5,742 nucleotides of DNA, taken from assembly GCA_020860745.1 (NCBI GenBank), contig JAJBTR010000371.1:1-5742 (forward strand). Direction: 5' to 3'. Positions 1 to 5,407 of this stretch are shown one piece after another. Position 1 is the first letter of the stretch. The number at the start of each line of letters is the position of its first letter. The position numbers and the translations under genes are program-made. Under the pieces are notes generated by a model. That model saw nothing but the letters and a program-made list of their open reading frames with translations. It was not told where the DNA came from and searched no databases. Origin of the DNA: Lachnospiraceae bacterium (lineage in GTDB: Bacteria; Bacillota; Clostridia; Lachnospirales; Lachnospiraceae).

Positions 1-5
1 GCCAG

Positions 6-37
6 ATTATAATATCACGGCCGCATCGGAATGTCAA
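6..37 (-). promoter_or_regulatory. Consensus sigma-A promoter at left edge, reading out of the window
   Basis: On the minus strand there is a perfect -35 box TTGACA (32-37). A 17-base spacer leads to TATTAT (9-14), which overlaps a perfect TATAAT at 6-11 with 20-base spacing. Upstream lies an A-rich tract (about 41-60, read as runs of A on the minus strand) resembling an UP element. The 11-base string TTGTTGACATT is shared with the tRNA-Ser promoter at 361-389. The downstream gene is outside the window. A stable RNA or a highly expressed gene is my inference from promoter strength. Confidence 0.7.
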
Positions 38-96
38 CAACTTTTTTAACTTTTTTTCTGCAAAAACTTTTGTCTGATATCCACTCTGTTTTACAG

Positions 97-106
97 AAAA
101 AAAGAA
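97..106 (-). terminator. Possible U-run terminator of the tRNA-Ser operon
   Basis: Directly after the discriminator base of the second tRNA the transcript reads UUC followed by seven U residues (97-103). A stem from the tRNA itself could serve as the hairpin. A small inverted repeat TCTGT/ACAGA (85-89 and 93-97) follows but is only five base pairs and sits after the U-run. It is not a canonical GC-rich hairpin plus U-tract, so the call is tentative. It also lies in the precursor trailer that RNase Z would remove. Confidence 0.35.
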
Positions 107-196
107 CGGAGAAGGAGGGATTTGAACCCTCGCGCCGCTATTAACGACCTGCACCCTTTCCAGGGGTGTCCCTTCAGCCATCTTGGGTACTTCTCC
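107..196 (-). tRNA. tRNA-Ser(GGA)
   Basis: The 90-base gene folds as a class II tRNA. The acceptor stem GGAGAAG (190-196) pairs with CTTCTCC (108-114), with discriminator G at 107. The anticodon loop CTGGAAA (157-163) closes on a CACCC/GGGTG stem and presents anticodon GGA (159-161), which reads UCC and UCU. A long variable arm (about 16 bases) is typical of serine tRNAs, and the T arm is GAGGG-TTCAAAT-CCCTC. CCA is not encoded: the next bases are TTC. The 3' end must therefore be made by endonucleolytic cleavage and CCA addition. It follows tRNA-Ser(UGA) by 45 bases with no promoter visible between them, so the two are probably co-transcribed. Confidence 0.97.
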
Positions 197-241
197 AAAT
201 GCCTTACTTTATAAAATCTATCGATCCGAGGAAGCCGATAA

Positions 242-327
242 CGGAGAGTGTGGGATTCGAACCCACGCGCCCTTTCAGACAAACGGTTTTCAAGACCGCC
301 CCGTTATGACCACTTCGGTAACTCTCC
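242..327 (-). tRNA. tRNA-Ser(UGA)
   Basis: The 86-base class II tRNA has acceptor stem GGAGAGT (321-327) pairing with ACTCTCC (243-249) and discriminator G at 242. The anticodon loop CTTGAAA gives anticodon UGA (290-292), which reads UCA and other UCN codons. The stem is GCGGT/ACCGT with one G-U pair. A long variable arm is present and the T arm is GTGGG-TTCGAAT-CCCAC. No CCA is encoded (the following bases are TTA). A36-A37-A38 in the loop is the pattern recognised by MiaA for i6A37, although modification cannot be read from DNA. It is the first gene of a two-tRNA unit driven by the strong promoter at 361-389. Confidence 0.97.
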
Positions 328-351
328 AAAACTGTTGCGTTTCAAATCAGT

Positions 352-378
352 GCGAAGCTTATTATACTATCGCTTCGC
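352..378. repeat. Inverted repeat flanking the -10 box of the tRNA promoter
   Basis: The arms gcgaagc (352-358) and gcttcgc (372-378) are perfect complements of seven bases separated by 13 bases that contain TATAAT. One arm lies in the promoter spacer and the other near the expected start site. It could be an operator, a structure that favours promoter opening, or chance. Confidence 0.6.
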
Positions 379-389
379 CTCAATGTCAA
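361..389 (-). promoter_or_regulatory. Strong consensus promoter of the tRNA-Ser pair
   Basis: On the minus strand a perfect TTGACA (384-389), a 17-base spacer and a perfect TATAAT (361-366) lie about 34 bases upstream of the first mature tRNA base. The expected start point is near 354, giving a leader of about 27 bases. The A/T-rich sequence upstream (390-407) overlaps the last codons of ispD and could act as an UP element. A 7-base inverted repeat GCGAAGC/GCTTCGC (372-378 and 352-358) flanks the -10 box. Confidence 0.9.
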
Positions 390-398
390 CAATAAAAT

Positions 399-1094
399 TT
401 ATTTTTTGAGCAGGATTTTTGCAAGGAGCAGATCCTCCGGGGTCGTCACTTTTATATTGCGGTAGGATCCCTCAAACAGACGCACCTTCACGGAAGAATA
501 TCGCTCCGCCACCATGGCGTCGTCCGTGACTCCACGCAGATCTCCCTCCTCAAACAGGCGTTCATAAGCCTGCCGGATCACAGGAAAAGAAAACGCCTGC
601 GGCGTCTGAATCTGCCACATATGGGAGCGATCGGGTGTATACCGGACATAATTATTCTCGTCAGTCACTTTCATCGTATCCTTCACCGGCATACCGGCCG
701 CACATGCGCCGCATTCTTCCACACAGCATCTCGCCCGGTCTAACATCCCGGCATCCAGAAAAGGGCGCGCTCCGTCATGTATATAAACATAGTCGCAATC
801 CTGTGCCGCACAGAGCCCGCGGTAAACAGAATCATAGCGCTCCGCTCCGCCGGATACAATCTGTTTCACCCCGTAAAACCCATACTTCTCCACGATTTCT
901 GTTCTGCAATACGACACCTGCTCCGGACCGGTAACCAGGATAATTTCGTCTACAAAGCTTTCCTGAAAGGTCTGTAATGCGTAACAAATGAGCGGACGAC
1001 CAGCCAGTTCCAGAAACTGTTTTGGCGTTTCGCTGTTCATCCGGGTTCCTTTTCCTGCCGCCAATACAAGCGCCACATGCTTTTTTTTCGTCAT
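399..1094 (-). CDS. ispD: 2-C-methyl-D-erythritol 4-phosphate cytidylyltransferase
   Basis: IspD transfers CMP from CTP to methylerythritol phosphate in the cytosolic MEP route to IPP and DMAPP. The 231-residue protein has the family's usual length. It shows the nucleotide-binding N-terminus LAAGKGTRM (11-19) followed by PKQFLEL (24-30), IHDGARPF (105-112), VKDTMK (137-142), the DR...QTPQ block (155-166) and NIKVTTPEDL (213-222). By family comparison, R18, K25, D107, R156 and K215 match the CTP- and substrate-binding positions. The ATG has GGAGG 12 bases upstream (1107-1111), a slightly long spacing. It lies 57 bases after tsaD with no promoter obvious in the gap, so it is probably co-transcribed with it. 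Codons 3-5 contain a run of eight A. No terminator is visible after it, so readthrough into the tRNA unit is possible. Confidence 0.97.
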   Translation of the reverse strand: MTKKKHVALVLAAGKGTRMNSETPKQFLELAGRPLICYALQTFQESFVDEIILVTGPEQVSYCRTEIVEKYGFYGVKQIVSGGAERYDSVYRGLCAAQDCDYVYIHDGARPFLDAGMLDRARCCVEECGACAAGMPVKDTMKVTDENNYVRYTPDRSHMWQIQTPQAFSFPVIRQAYERLFEEGDLRGVTDDAMVAERYSSVKVRLFEGSYRNIKVTTPEDLLLAKILLKK

Positions 1095-1151
1095 TTTCTC
1101 ACACCGCCTCCGTCTCAGATCGGCAGTTTCCTTTTTTCAATGAATTGATAA

Positions 1152-2177
1152 TCACCGCTCGCCAAGCTTCAGATTCGGGATCGCATTCAGATCCCATCCG
1201 TGCCTTGTCCCGGCAAGATATTCATAATATCCCGCCGCACCGATCATTGCCGCATTGTCCGTGCAGAGAAGCGGGCTGGGGTGATAAAATTCAATCCCGT
1301 TTTCCCGGCAGGCCTCGCGCATGCCCTCCCGCAGAACACCGTTAGAAGAAACGCCTCCTGCTATGGCAAGCTTTTTTGCCCCCGTCTCCTTTGCCGCGCT
1401 GATGGCATGGGAAATCAGCACTTCCACCACTGCTTTCTGAAACGATGCGGCAATGTCCGCCTGCACAATCGGAATCTCTTTCATTTTACAACTATTAATA
1501 TAGTTTAACACAGCCGACTTTACCCCGCTGAAGCTGAAATCATAAGGACTGTCTCCCACTTTCGCCCGCGGAAAAAAAACAGCATCCGCGTTTCCCTCCC
1601 GCGCAGCCTTTTCGATCTTCGGGCCGCCGGGGTACCCCAGGCCAATCGCCCGCGCCACCTTATCAAAAGCTTCGCCCGCCGCGTCGTCACGCGTCTTTCC
1701 AAGGATTTCGTACCATCCATAGCCGACTACATTCACCAGATGGGTATGTCCGCCGGATACCACGAGGCATAAAAACGGCGGCTCCAGCTCTTTGTTCTCA
1801 ATATAATTCGCGCTGATATGCCCCTCAATATGATGCACGCCGACCAGGGGCAATTTCCTGGCGTAAGCGATTGCCTTAGCTTCTGCAACTCCCACCAGCA
1901 ATGCGCCCACCAGTCCCGGACCGTAGGTTACCGCGATCGCTGTGATATCATCCAGCGTCACATCCGCCTGTTTCAACGCCTCCTCAATCACCGGATTAAT
2001 TTTTTCAATATGCTTCCGGGACGCGATTTCCGGCACGACTCCGCCATACAGCGTGTGCAGCGCAATCTGAGAAGAAATCACGTTGGACAAAACCTCACGT
2101 CCGTTTTTCACAACTGCCGCCGCAGTCTCATCGCAGGACGTCTCTATTGCCAGAATCTTTATCTCTTTTTCTTCCAT
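1152..2177 (-). CDS. tsaD: tRNA N6-threonylcarbamoyladenosine transferase subunit TsaD
   Basis: TsaD is the catalytic subunit that moves the threonylcarbamoyl group from threonylcarbamoyl-AMP to A37 of ANN-reading tRNAs, working with TsaB and TsaE. The 341-residue ASKHA-fold protein opens with [15 protein letters not shown] (9-23). It has [13 protein letters not shown] (44-56), [11 protein letters not shown] (86-96), the metal-binding HIEGH (H116, H120), [10 protein letters not shown], the [13 protein letters not shown] block, [25 protein letters not shown] and [12 protein letters not shown], whose D307 is the third metal ligand. All expected motifs are present. I chose the ATG at 2177 because GGAGATAAG (2185-2193) precedes it. 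An in-frame GTG at 2198 would add seven residues but has no ribosome-binding site and would place that motif inside the gene. A possible own promoter lies at 2252-2281. Confidence 0.97.
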   Translation of the reverse strand: MEEKEIKILAIETSCDETAAAVVKNGREVLSNVISSQIALHTLYGGVVPEIASRKHIEKINPVIEEALKQADVTLDDITAIAVTYGPGLVGALLVGVAEAKAIAYARKLPLVGVHHIEGHISANYIENKELEPPFLCLVVSGGHTHLVNVVGYGWYEILGKTRDDAAGEAFDKVARAIGLGYPGGPKIEKAAREGNADAVFFPRAKVGDSPYDFSFSGVKSAVLNYINSCKMKEIPIVQADIAASFQKAVVEVLISHAISAAKETGAKKLAIAGGVSSNGVLREGMREACRENGIEFYHPSPLLCTDNAAMIGAAGYYEYLAGTRHGWDLNAIPNLKLGER

Positions 2178-2184
2178 AATACAT

Positions 2185-2193
2185 CTTATCTCC
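2185..2193 (-). promoter_or_regulatory. Ribosome-binding site deciding the tsaD start
   Basis: GGAGATAAG is read on the minus strand, with GGAG (2190-2193) ending 12 bases before the ATG at 2177. It favours this ATG over the upstream in-frame GTG at 2198, which has no purine-rich motif before it. The spacing is long, so the choice rests on both the motif and the family N-terminus. Confidence 0.55.
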
Positions 2194-2251
2194 AACACAG
2201 CAGTTTGAGCGGTCTCTCTGAAGCATTCGGATCATCCCGCAAAACCACAGT

Positions 2252-2281
2252 TATATAAATTCCATCACACGATTATGACAA
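2252..2281 (-). promoter_or_regulatory. Possible promoter for tsaD-ispD
   Basis: On the minus strand TTGTCA (2276-2281) is followed after 18 bases by TATATA (2252-2257), placing a start near 2245 and a leader of about 70 bases before tsaD. Each box has mismatches to consensus. It would let tsaD-ispD be transcribed separately from the tsaE operon, but readthrough from rnz is equally possible. Confidence 0.4.
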
Positions 2282-2338
2282 CAAAAAGGTATGATGCTCC
2301 AGATTGCTCCCTCAAAAACCGTTTTTGCGACCTTTTGT
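2281..2338. repeat. Nested inverted repeat between rnz and tsaD
   Basis: Outer arms acaaaaaggt (2281-2290) and accttttgt (2330-2338) pair with a single bulged base. Inside them is a second hairpin caaaaa-ccg-tttttg (2313-2327). Between arm and inner hairpin is a loose direct repeat, read on the minus strand as GGAGCAATCT then GGAGCATCAT. It starts 16 bases after the rnz stop and ends at the putative tsaD -35 box. It may end rnz transcripts or protect their 3' ends, but it lacks a GC-rich stem and a clean U-tail, so it is not called a terminator. Confidence 0.5.
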
Positions 2339-2354
2339 CCCTTGTATTCTCATA

Positions 2355-3260
2355 TTACCGGAAATCCAGTTCCACCGATTTTCCGTCCGTTCCCGGAAAT
2401 GCCTGGGGAAAAATCTTTTTTACACCTTTCATGTAATTCTCCGCATGCACCAGAGATGGGCTGTAATGAGTCAGCCAAAGTTCCGAAACCTCCGCCGCCG
2501 CCGCCAGCTTCGCCGCCTCATAAAAAGTCATGTGCTTATACTGCCTGGCTTTCGCCTCTTTCTCCTTCTCCGCGTACATTCCCTCGCAGATAAAAAGATC
2601 CGCTCCGCGCGCACACTCGGCGATCAGCTGCGTCGGCCTGGTATCCGTACAGTAGGTAACTTTGATTCCGCGCCTTGCCGGCCCCAGCACCATGTCTGGC
2701 GTCAGCACCCGCTCCCCGTCGTCTATCGTCTCCCCGTTCTGCAGGCGGCTCCAGTATTTTTGCGGAATATCCGCCTCCGTGGCGCGGGACACATCAAACT
2801 TTCCTTTCCGCTCAATCTCCAGCGTATATCCATAGCAGGTCACATTGTGCTGAACCCGGAAAGCGTGAACTTTGTAACCGTGAATCCGGATCACTTCCTC
2901 CCGATGGGAAAGTTCATGGAACCGGATGGGAAACGGCAGCTCCGGCGCGATTGTCCGCAGCGCATTCACCACACGCTCCAGACCCTTCGGTCCGATCACC
3001 AGCAGCGGCTCCGTCCGCTCCGCATTGCCCATAGTCAGCAAAAACCCGGGCAGACCGCTGATGTGATCCGCGTGAAAATGGGTAAAACAGATAACATCGA
3101 TATCATGAAAGCTCCACCCCTTATCCTTCACTGCCACCTGCGTCCCCTCCCCGCAGTCAATGAGGAGATTGCTGCCGTTGAACCTGGTCATCAGCGCCGT
3201 CAATTTCCGATAGGGCAGGGGCATCATGCCGCCTGTCCCCAGCAAACATACATCTAACAT
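2355..3260 (-). CDS. rnz: Ribonuclease Z (tRNA 3'-processing metallo-beta-lactamase)
   Basis: RNase Z is a zinc endonuclease that cuts tRNA precursors just after the discriminator base when CCA is not encoded. The 301-residue protein (B. subtilis RNase Z is about 307) has LLGTGG (6-11), DCGEGTQ (35-41), the zinc motif THFHADH (60-66) followed by ISGLPG, H138 in QHNVTCYGY, D206 in CTDTRP, H243 in KHMT...EAAKLA and H265 in LTHYS. These fit all zinc ligands and the catalytic relay of the family. Two departures stand out: the usual GDT around the ligand Asp is TDT, and the exosite segment normally containing PPGP is reduced to DIPQKYWSRLQNGETI (164-179). The ATG overlaps the upstream gene's end by seven bases and has only a weak GGAA before it, pointing to translational coupling. 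The substrate assignment is by family. Confidence 0.92.
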   Translation of the reverse strand: MLDVCLLGTGGMMPLPYRKLTALMTRFNGSNLLIDCGEGTQVAVKDKGWSFHDIDVICFTHFHADHISGLPGFLLTMGNAERTEPLLVIGPKGLERVVNALRTIAPELPFPIRFHELSHREEVIRIHGYKVHAFRVQHNVTCYGYTLEIERKGKFDVSRATEADIPQKYWSRLQNGETIDDGERVLTPDMVLGPARRGIKVTYCTDTRPTQLIAECARGADLFICEGMYAEKEKEAKARQYKHMTFYEAAKLAAAAEVSELWLTHYSPSLVHAENYMKGVKKIFPQAFPGTDGKSVELDFR

Positions 3261-3484
3261 TCAAACAGTTCCATCCTTTCCGAATTCTCCGGCGGAATCT
3301 GAAAATGCTCCATCCACTGATCCATGCAGGCCTCGCAGATGTCCGCAGTCTGCATCATTCCATCCTTTGAGGAAAAATATCCCCAGACTTTTTCCAGATG
3401 AACATAGTCTTCCCTGTTCCTGTCAATCTGCGTATGTATCTTTTTCCCGCAGCAATTACAGTATACTTCCTGTTCTCTCTTCAT
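3254..3484 (-). CDS. Small Cys-rich, probable zinc-binding protein of unknown function
   Basis: I do not recognise a named family for this 76-residue protein. It begins MKREQEVYCNCCGKKI and carries two CxxC knuckles, C9xxC12 (with an extra C11) and C50xxC53 in DICEACMDQWMEHF, separated by about 37 residues that include VWGYFSSKDG. This is the spacing of a small zinc ribbon or treble-clef-like fold. There is no signal peptide or membrane segment, so a cytosolic protein is likely. The ATG at 3484 is chosen because GAGG sits 8 bases upstream. An in-frame ATG at 3538 would add 18 residues but overlaps the rimI frame and lacks a good site. The gene ends seven bases inside rnz, so the two are likely translated together. 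Zinc binding is inference. Confidence 0.8.
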   Translation of the reverse strand: MKREQEVYCNCCGKKIHTQIDRNREDYVHLEKVWGYFSSKDGMMQTADICEACMDQWMEHFQIPPENSERMELFEC

Positions 3485-3490
3485 GTACTT

Positions 3491-3496
3491 TTCCTC
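3491..3496 (-). promoter_or_regulatory. Ribosome-binding site fixing the start of the Cys-rich protein
   Basis: GAGGAA is read on the minus strand, with GAGG (3493-3496) ending 8 bases before the ATG at 3484. It is the best Shine-Dalgarno match in this part of the operon and supports a 76-residue rather than a 94-residue protein. Confidence 0.75.
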
Positions 3497-3527
3497 ATAT
3501 AAGATTCCGATTTTGTTCTTTGTATCA

Positions 3528-4007
3528 TCATATCTCACAAATCATAAGCAAAGCATCTTCTGTCGGCTTCCGGTAAAAGCCTCTCCGCCTGCCGCAAAAT
3601 TCAAATCCCACTCCATGGTACAGATTCTGCGCTGCCCGGTTGGACTCACGCACCTCAAGAAAAATCTGCCGCAACCCGCGCTGTCCGGCCGCAGCCGGTA
3701 CTTCTTATATTAAAGCTGCTGCAACGCCGTCGCGGCGGGACTGCCGCGCCGCAGCAACATTTGTGATATCTCCTTCATCAGCGGAGACGTACAACCCGCA
3801 ATAGCCAATCACATTTTCCAATACATCGCTTTCCCGCTCCGCCGGCTCGGATATAGCCACCAGGAAAATATTGTCCTCCTGCGCCAGGGCGGAGAAAAAG
3901 CCCGCCTCCGTCCAGGGTTCTGAAAAAACAGACCGGTCCAGGACAGTCACGGCAGGAACATCCTCCCGCTCCATTGGTCTGATATAAAATGTATCCATGA
4001 CAGTCAT
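3528..4007 (-). pseudogene. rimI: rimI-like N-terminal acetyltransferase interrupted by an in-frame stop
   Basis: RimI is a GNAT enzyme that acetylates the N-terminal alanine of ribosomal protein S18. The reading frame has 160 codons, with TAA at codon 101 (3705-3707) and the natural TGA at 3528-3530. Before the stop are IRPMEREDVPAV (9-20), the SVFSEPWTEAGF block, ITNVAAARQSRRDGVAAALI (81-100) and the acetyl-CoA loop RRDGVA (91-96). After it the same frame continues with GLRQIFLEVRESN (111-123), AAQNLYHGVGF (125-135) and YRKPTEDALLM (145-155). E118 and Y130 match the catalytic E103 and Y115 of E. coli RimI, so the 100-residue product lacks catalysis. No frame change is needed, so this is a single nonsense codon in otherwise well-kept sequence: a recent mutation or a sequencing error. 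The start ATG overlaps the tsaB stop by four bases (ATGA). Confidence 0.88.
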
Positions 4008-4726
4008 TCTGCTTCAGATTGAATCTGCATGGCTCGTTGCTTGCGCTCACGCTCTGCCTGGGAAAGCCGCAGGTAATCCGGTTTATGCTCCGCCGCAGTT
4101 TCCACGCGACCCGAACGCGCATACTGCAGTCCCAGATAAGCCACAGATCCCGCACGCTGCTTATTCATATGAGCCGGCGCGAAAGAATAAGGCACTCTGC
4201 AGTTCTCGTTTATATAGGAAGAAAATACTGCTACGCCATCTCCAAGAAACACCACCGGTTGTCCGAGGCGGTTGATTTCCTCCACGATTTCACCAATTCC
4301 TACCGCACACTGTTCTTTCACGATCTTCAGTCCGTTTTCGACGAACCGGTAAATCCCGGTATAGGTCTGATTCCGTCTGGCATCCATAAGAGGGCAGATC
4401 AGATCCGCGCATCCCCAGAGATTGCAGGCCAGGGCGTCCACCGTCGGCACATGGATCAAAGGCTTGTCCAGAGCAAGCCCCAGCCCTTTCGCCGTGGCGG
4501 AGCCGATCCGAAGCCCCGTAAAGGATCCCGGCCCGGCAGACACAGCAATCGCATCCACGCTGTTCAGATCCAGTTCAAGCATCTTCGCCACCTCATCCAG
4601 CATCGGAAGGAGCGTCTGCGAGTGCGTTTTTTTATAATTGATCGTATATTCTCCCAGGAGATTCTCATCCTCCAGGACAGCGATTCCGGCCACAAGACCG
4701 GAACTTTCCAAAGCCAAAATTTTCAT
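4004..4726 (-). CDS. tsaB: tRNA threonylcarbamoyladenosine biosynthesis protein TsaB
   Basis: TsaB is the non-catalytic ASKHA-fold partner that dimerises with TsaD and is needed for t6A37 formation. The 240-residue protein has MKILALESSG at the N-terminus, THSQTLLPML (34-43), the diagnostic AGPGSFTGLRIG (64-75) followed by AKGLGLAL, then PTVDALA and CPLMDARRNQTYTGIY. Its C-terminal block is PDYLRLSQAERE (216-227), typical of full-length bacterial TsaB. It lacks the HxxxH metal site of TsaD, as expected. The start is the ATG at 4726, preceded by GGAAGGAAA (4737-4745). The open frame extends upstream to 4882, but that part overlaps tsaE and is Arg/Ser-rich out-of-frame sequence. It is 31 bases after tsaE and overlaps rimI by four bases, so it belongs to one operon with them. 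Confidence 0.96.
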   Translation of the reverse strand: MKILALESSGLVAGIAVLEDENLLGEYTINYKKTHSQTLLPMLDEVAKMLELDLNSVDAIAVSAGPGSFTGLRIGSATAKGLGLALDKPLIHVPTVDALACNLWGCADLICPLMDARRNQTYTGIYRFVENGLKIVKEQCAVGIGEIVEEINRLGQPVVFLGDGVAVFSSYINENCRVPYSFAPAHMNKQRAGSVAYLGLQYARSGRVETAAEHKPDYLRLSQAERERKQRAMQIQSEAE

Positions 4727-4757
4727 AATTTCATTGTTTCCTTCCACACCAGCCTGG

Positions 4758-5192
4758 TCACGACAGGCGCACCTCTTCCACCGTGACTCTTCGGTAATCG
4801 AGCCCTTTTGCCAGATCCTTCTCGATCCGGATCTCGCACCGATGCGCCGGAAGCAGCTCCTTGATGAGATTCGACCACTCAATCATGGTCACGCCATCCC
4901 CGTAAAAATAGTCCTCATAGCCGATCTCATCCATCTCCTCCGGGTCACCGATCCGGTACACATCAAAATGATAGAACGGCAGACGGCCTTCCTCATAAAT
5001 CTGCAATATAGTAAACGTGGGACTGTTCACCGGCTCCGTGATACCCAGTCCGCGGGCGACCCCCTGTGTGAAGACCGTCTTGCCCACGCCCAGGTCTCCC
5101 ACCAGAGTATATACGTCCCCCGCCTGCGCAACTTCCCCGATTTTTACACCCAGTGTGAACGTCTCCTCCGCCGAAAATGTCTCTCTTTGCAT
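4758..5192 (-). CDS. tsaE: tRNA threonylcarbamoyladenosine biosynthesis ATPase TsaE
   Basis: TsaE is the small P-loop ATPase that binds the TsaB-TsaD heterodimer and is needed for multiple turnover in t6A synthesis. The 144-residue protein is of normal family length. It shows Walker A GDLGVGKT (32-39), the family signature SPTFTI (57-62), FYHFDVYRI (73-81) and the Walker B-like DGVTMIEWSN (99-108) with E105-W106. The ATG at 5192 has AGAGG six bases upstream (5199-5203). It is the first gene of the operon, about 50 bases after the TATAAT at 5251-5256. No defect is visible. Confidence 0.96.
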   Translation of the reverse strand: MQRETFSAEETFTLGVKIGEVAQAGDVYTLVGDLGVGKTVFTQGVARGLGITEPVNSPTFTILQIYEEGRLPFYHFDVYRIGDPEEMDEIGYEDYFYGDGVTMIEWSNLIKELLPAHRCEIRIEKDLAKGLDYRRVTVEEVRLS

Positions 5193-5250
5193 ATTTAACC
5201 TCTATGTGTTTTCACACTTATCCGTCTTTTCCGTTTTTTATCCGGATATC

Positions 5251-5284
5251 ATTATACTCCGCACTCCCCGAAAAAGAAAGTCAA
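5251..5284 (-). promoter_or_regulatory. Probable promoter of the tsaE-tsaB-rimI-rnz operon
   Basis: A perfect -10 box TATAAT lies at 5251-5256 on the minus strand. TTGACT (5279-5284) is a good -35 match but 22 bases away, which is too far. At 17-base spacing the hexamer is TTTCTT, a poor match. The expected start near 5244 gives a leader of about 52 bases to tsaE. The leader shows no recognised riboswitch. An activator or relaxed -35 use is possible. Confidence 0.55.
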
Positions 5285-5407
5285 TTTTATCTTATTGAGC
5301 AAAGCAAGCAGAAACAAGGCCATCTGAAATTCATCCGATTAGCGCCCCTGAGAATCAAAAATATCCGTTCCGCGAGCTAACGCCAACATTCTCCACTCAT
5401 GGAAAGA
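5285..5407. other. Intergenic sequence between the right-edge ORF and the tsaE promoter
   Basis: I see no gene here. A weak inverted repeat gagaat/attctc (5350-5355 and 5388-5393) with a 32-base loop lies just after the stop of the right-edge ORF, but it lacks a U-tract and is not called a terminator. Confidence 0.4.

Noticed and set aside
91..395. Small ORFs on both strands across the tRNA region
   Set aside because: They run through two well-folded tRNA-Ser genes and show no protein-like features.
1081..1088. Run of eight A in codons 3-5 of ispD as a possible phase-variation tract
   Set aside because: The run gives ordinary Lys codons, and ispD is normally essential in organisms relying on the MEP pathway, so switching is unlikely. 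A similar run in tsaD (1572-1579) suggests base composition only.
2304..3257. 317-codon open frame on the plus strand opposite rnz
   Set aside because: It mirrors almost the whole of rnz, reads as Arg/His/Pro-rich sequence with no domain, and has no ribosome-binding site. The minus-strand frame contains every RNase Z motif.
3485..3538. 18-residue extension of the Cys-rich protein from an ATG at 3538
   Set aside because: It overlaps the end of the rimI frame and lacks a good ribosome-binding site, whereas GAGG is ideally placed before 3484.
3705..3707. Recoding of the rimI stop as a special amino acid
   Set aside because: The codon is TAA, which is not a selenocysteine or pyrrolysine codon, and ispD and rnz end at ordinary TAA stops.
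4019..4786. 255-codon open frame on the plus strand opposite tsaB
   Set aside because: It has the Arg/His/Ser-rich makeup of an antisense shadow, and the tsaB frame beneath it is motif-complete.
4727..4882. 52-residue N-terminal extension of tsaB
   Set aside because: It overlaps tsaE out of frame, is Arg/Ser-rich, and the family N-terminus starts at MKILALESS with a Shine-Dalgarno match before it.
4638..5198. 186-codon plus-strand frame opposite tsaE
   Set aside because: It is antisense to a complete TsaE with Walker A and other signatures, and has no recognisable domain.
5350..5393. Inverted repeat gagaat/attctc after the right-edge ORF as a terminator
   Set aside because: It has only six base pairs, a 32-base loop and no U-tract.
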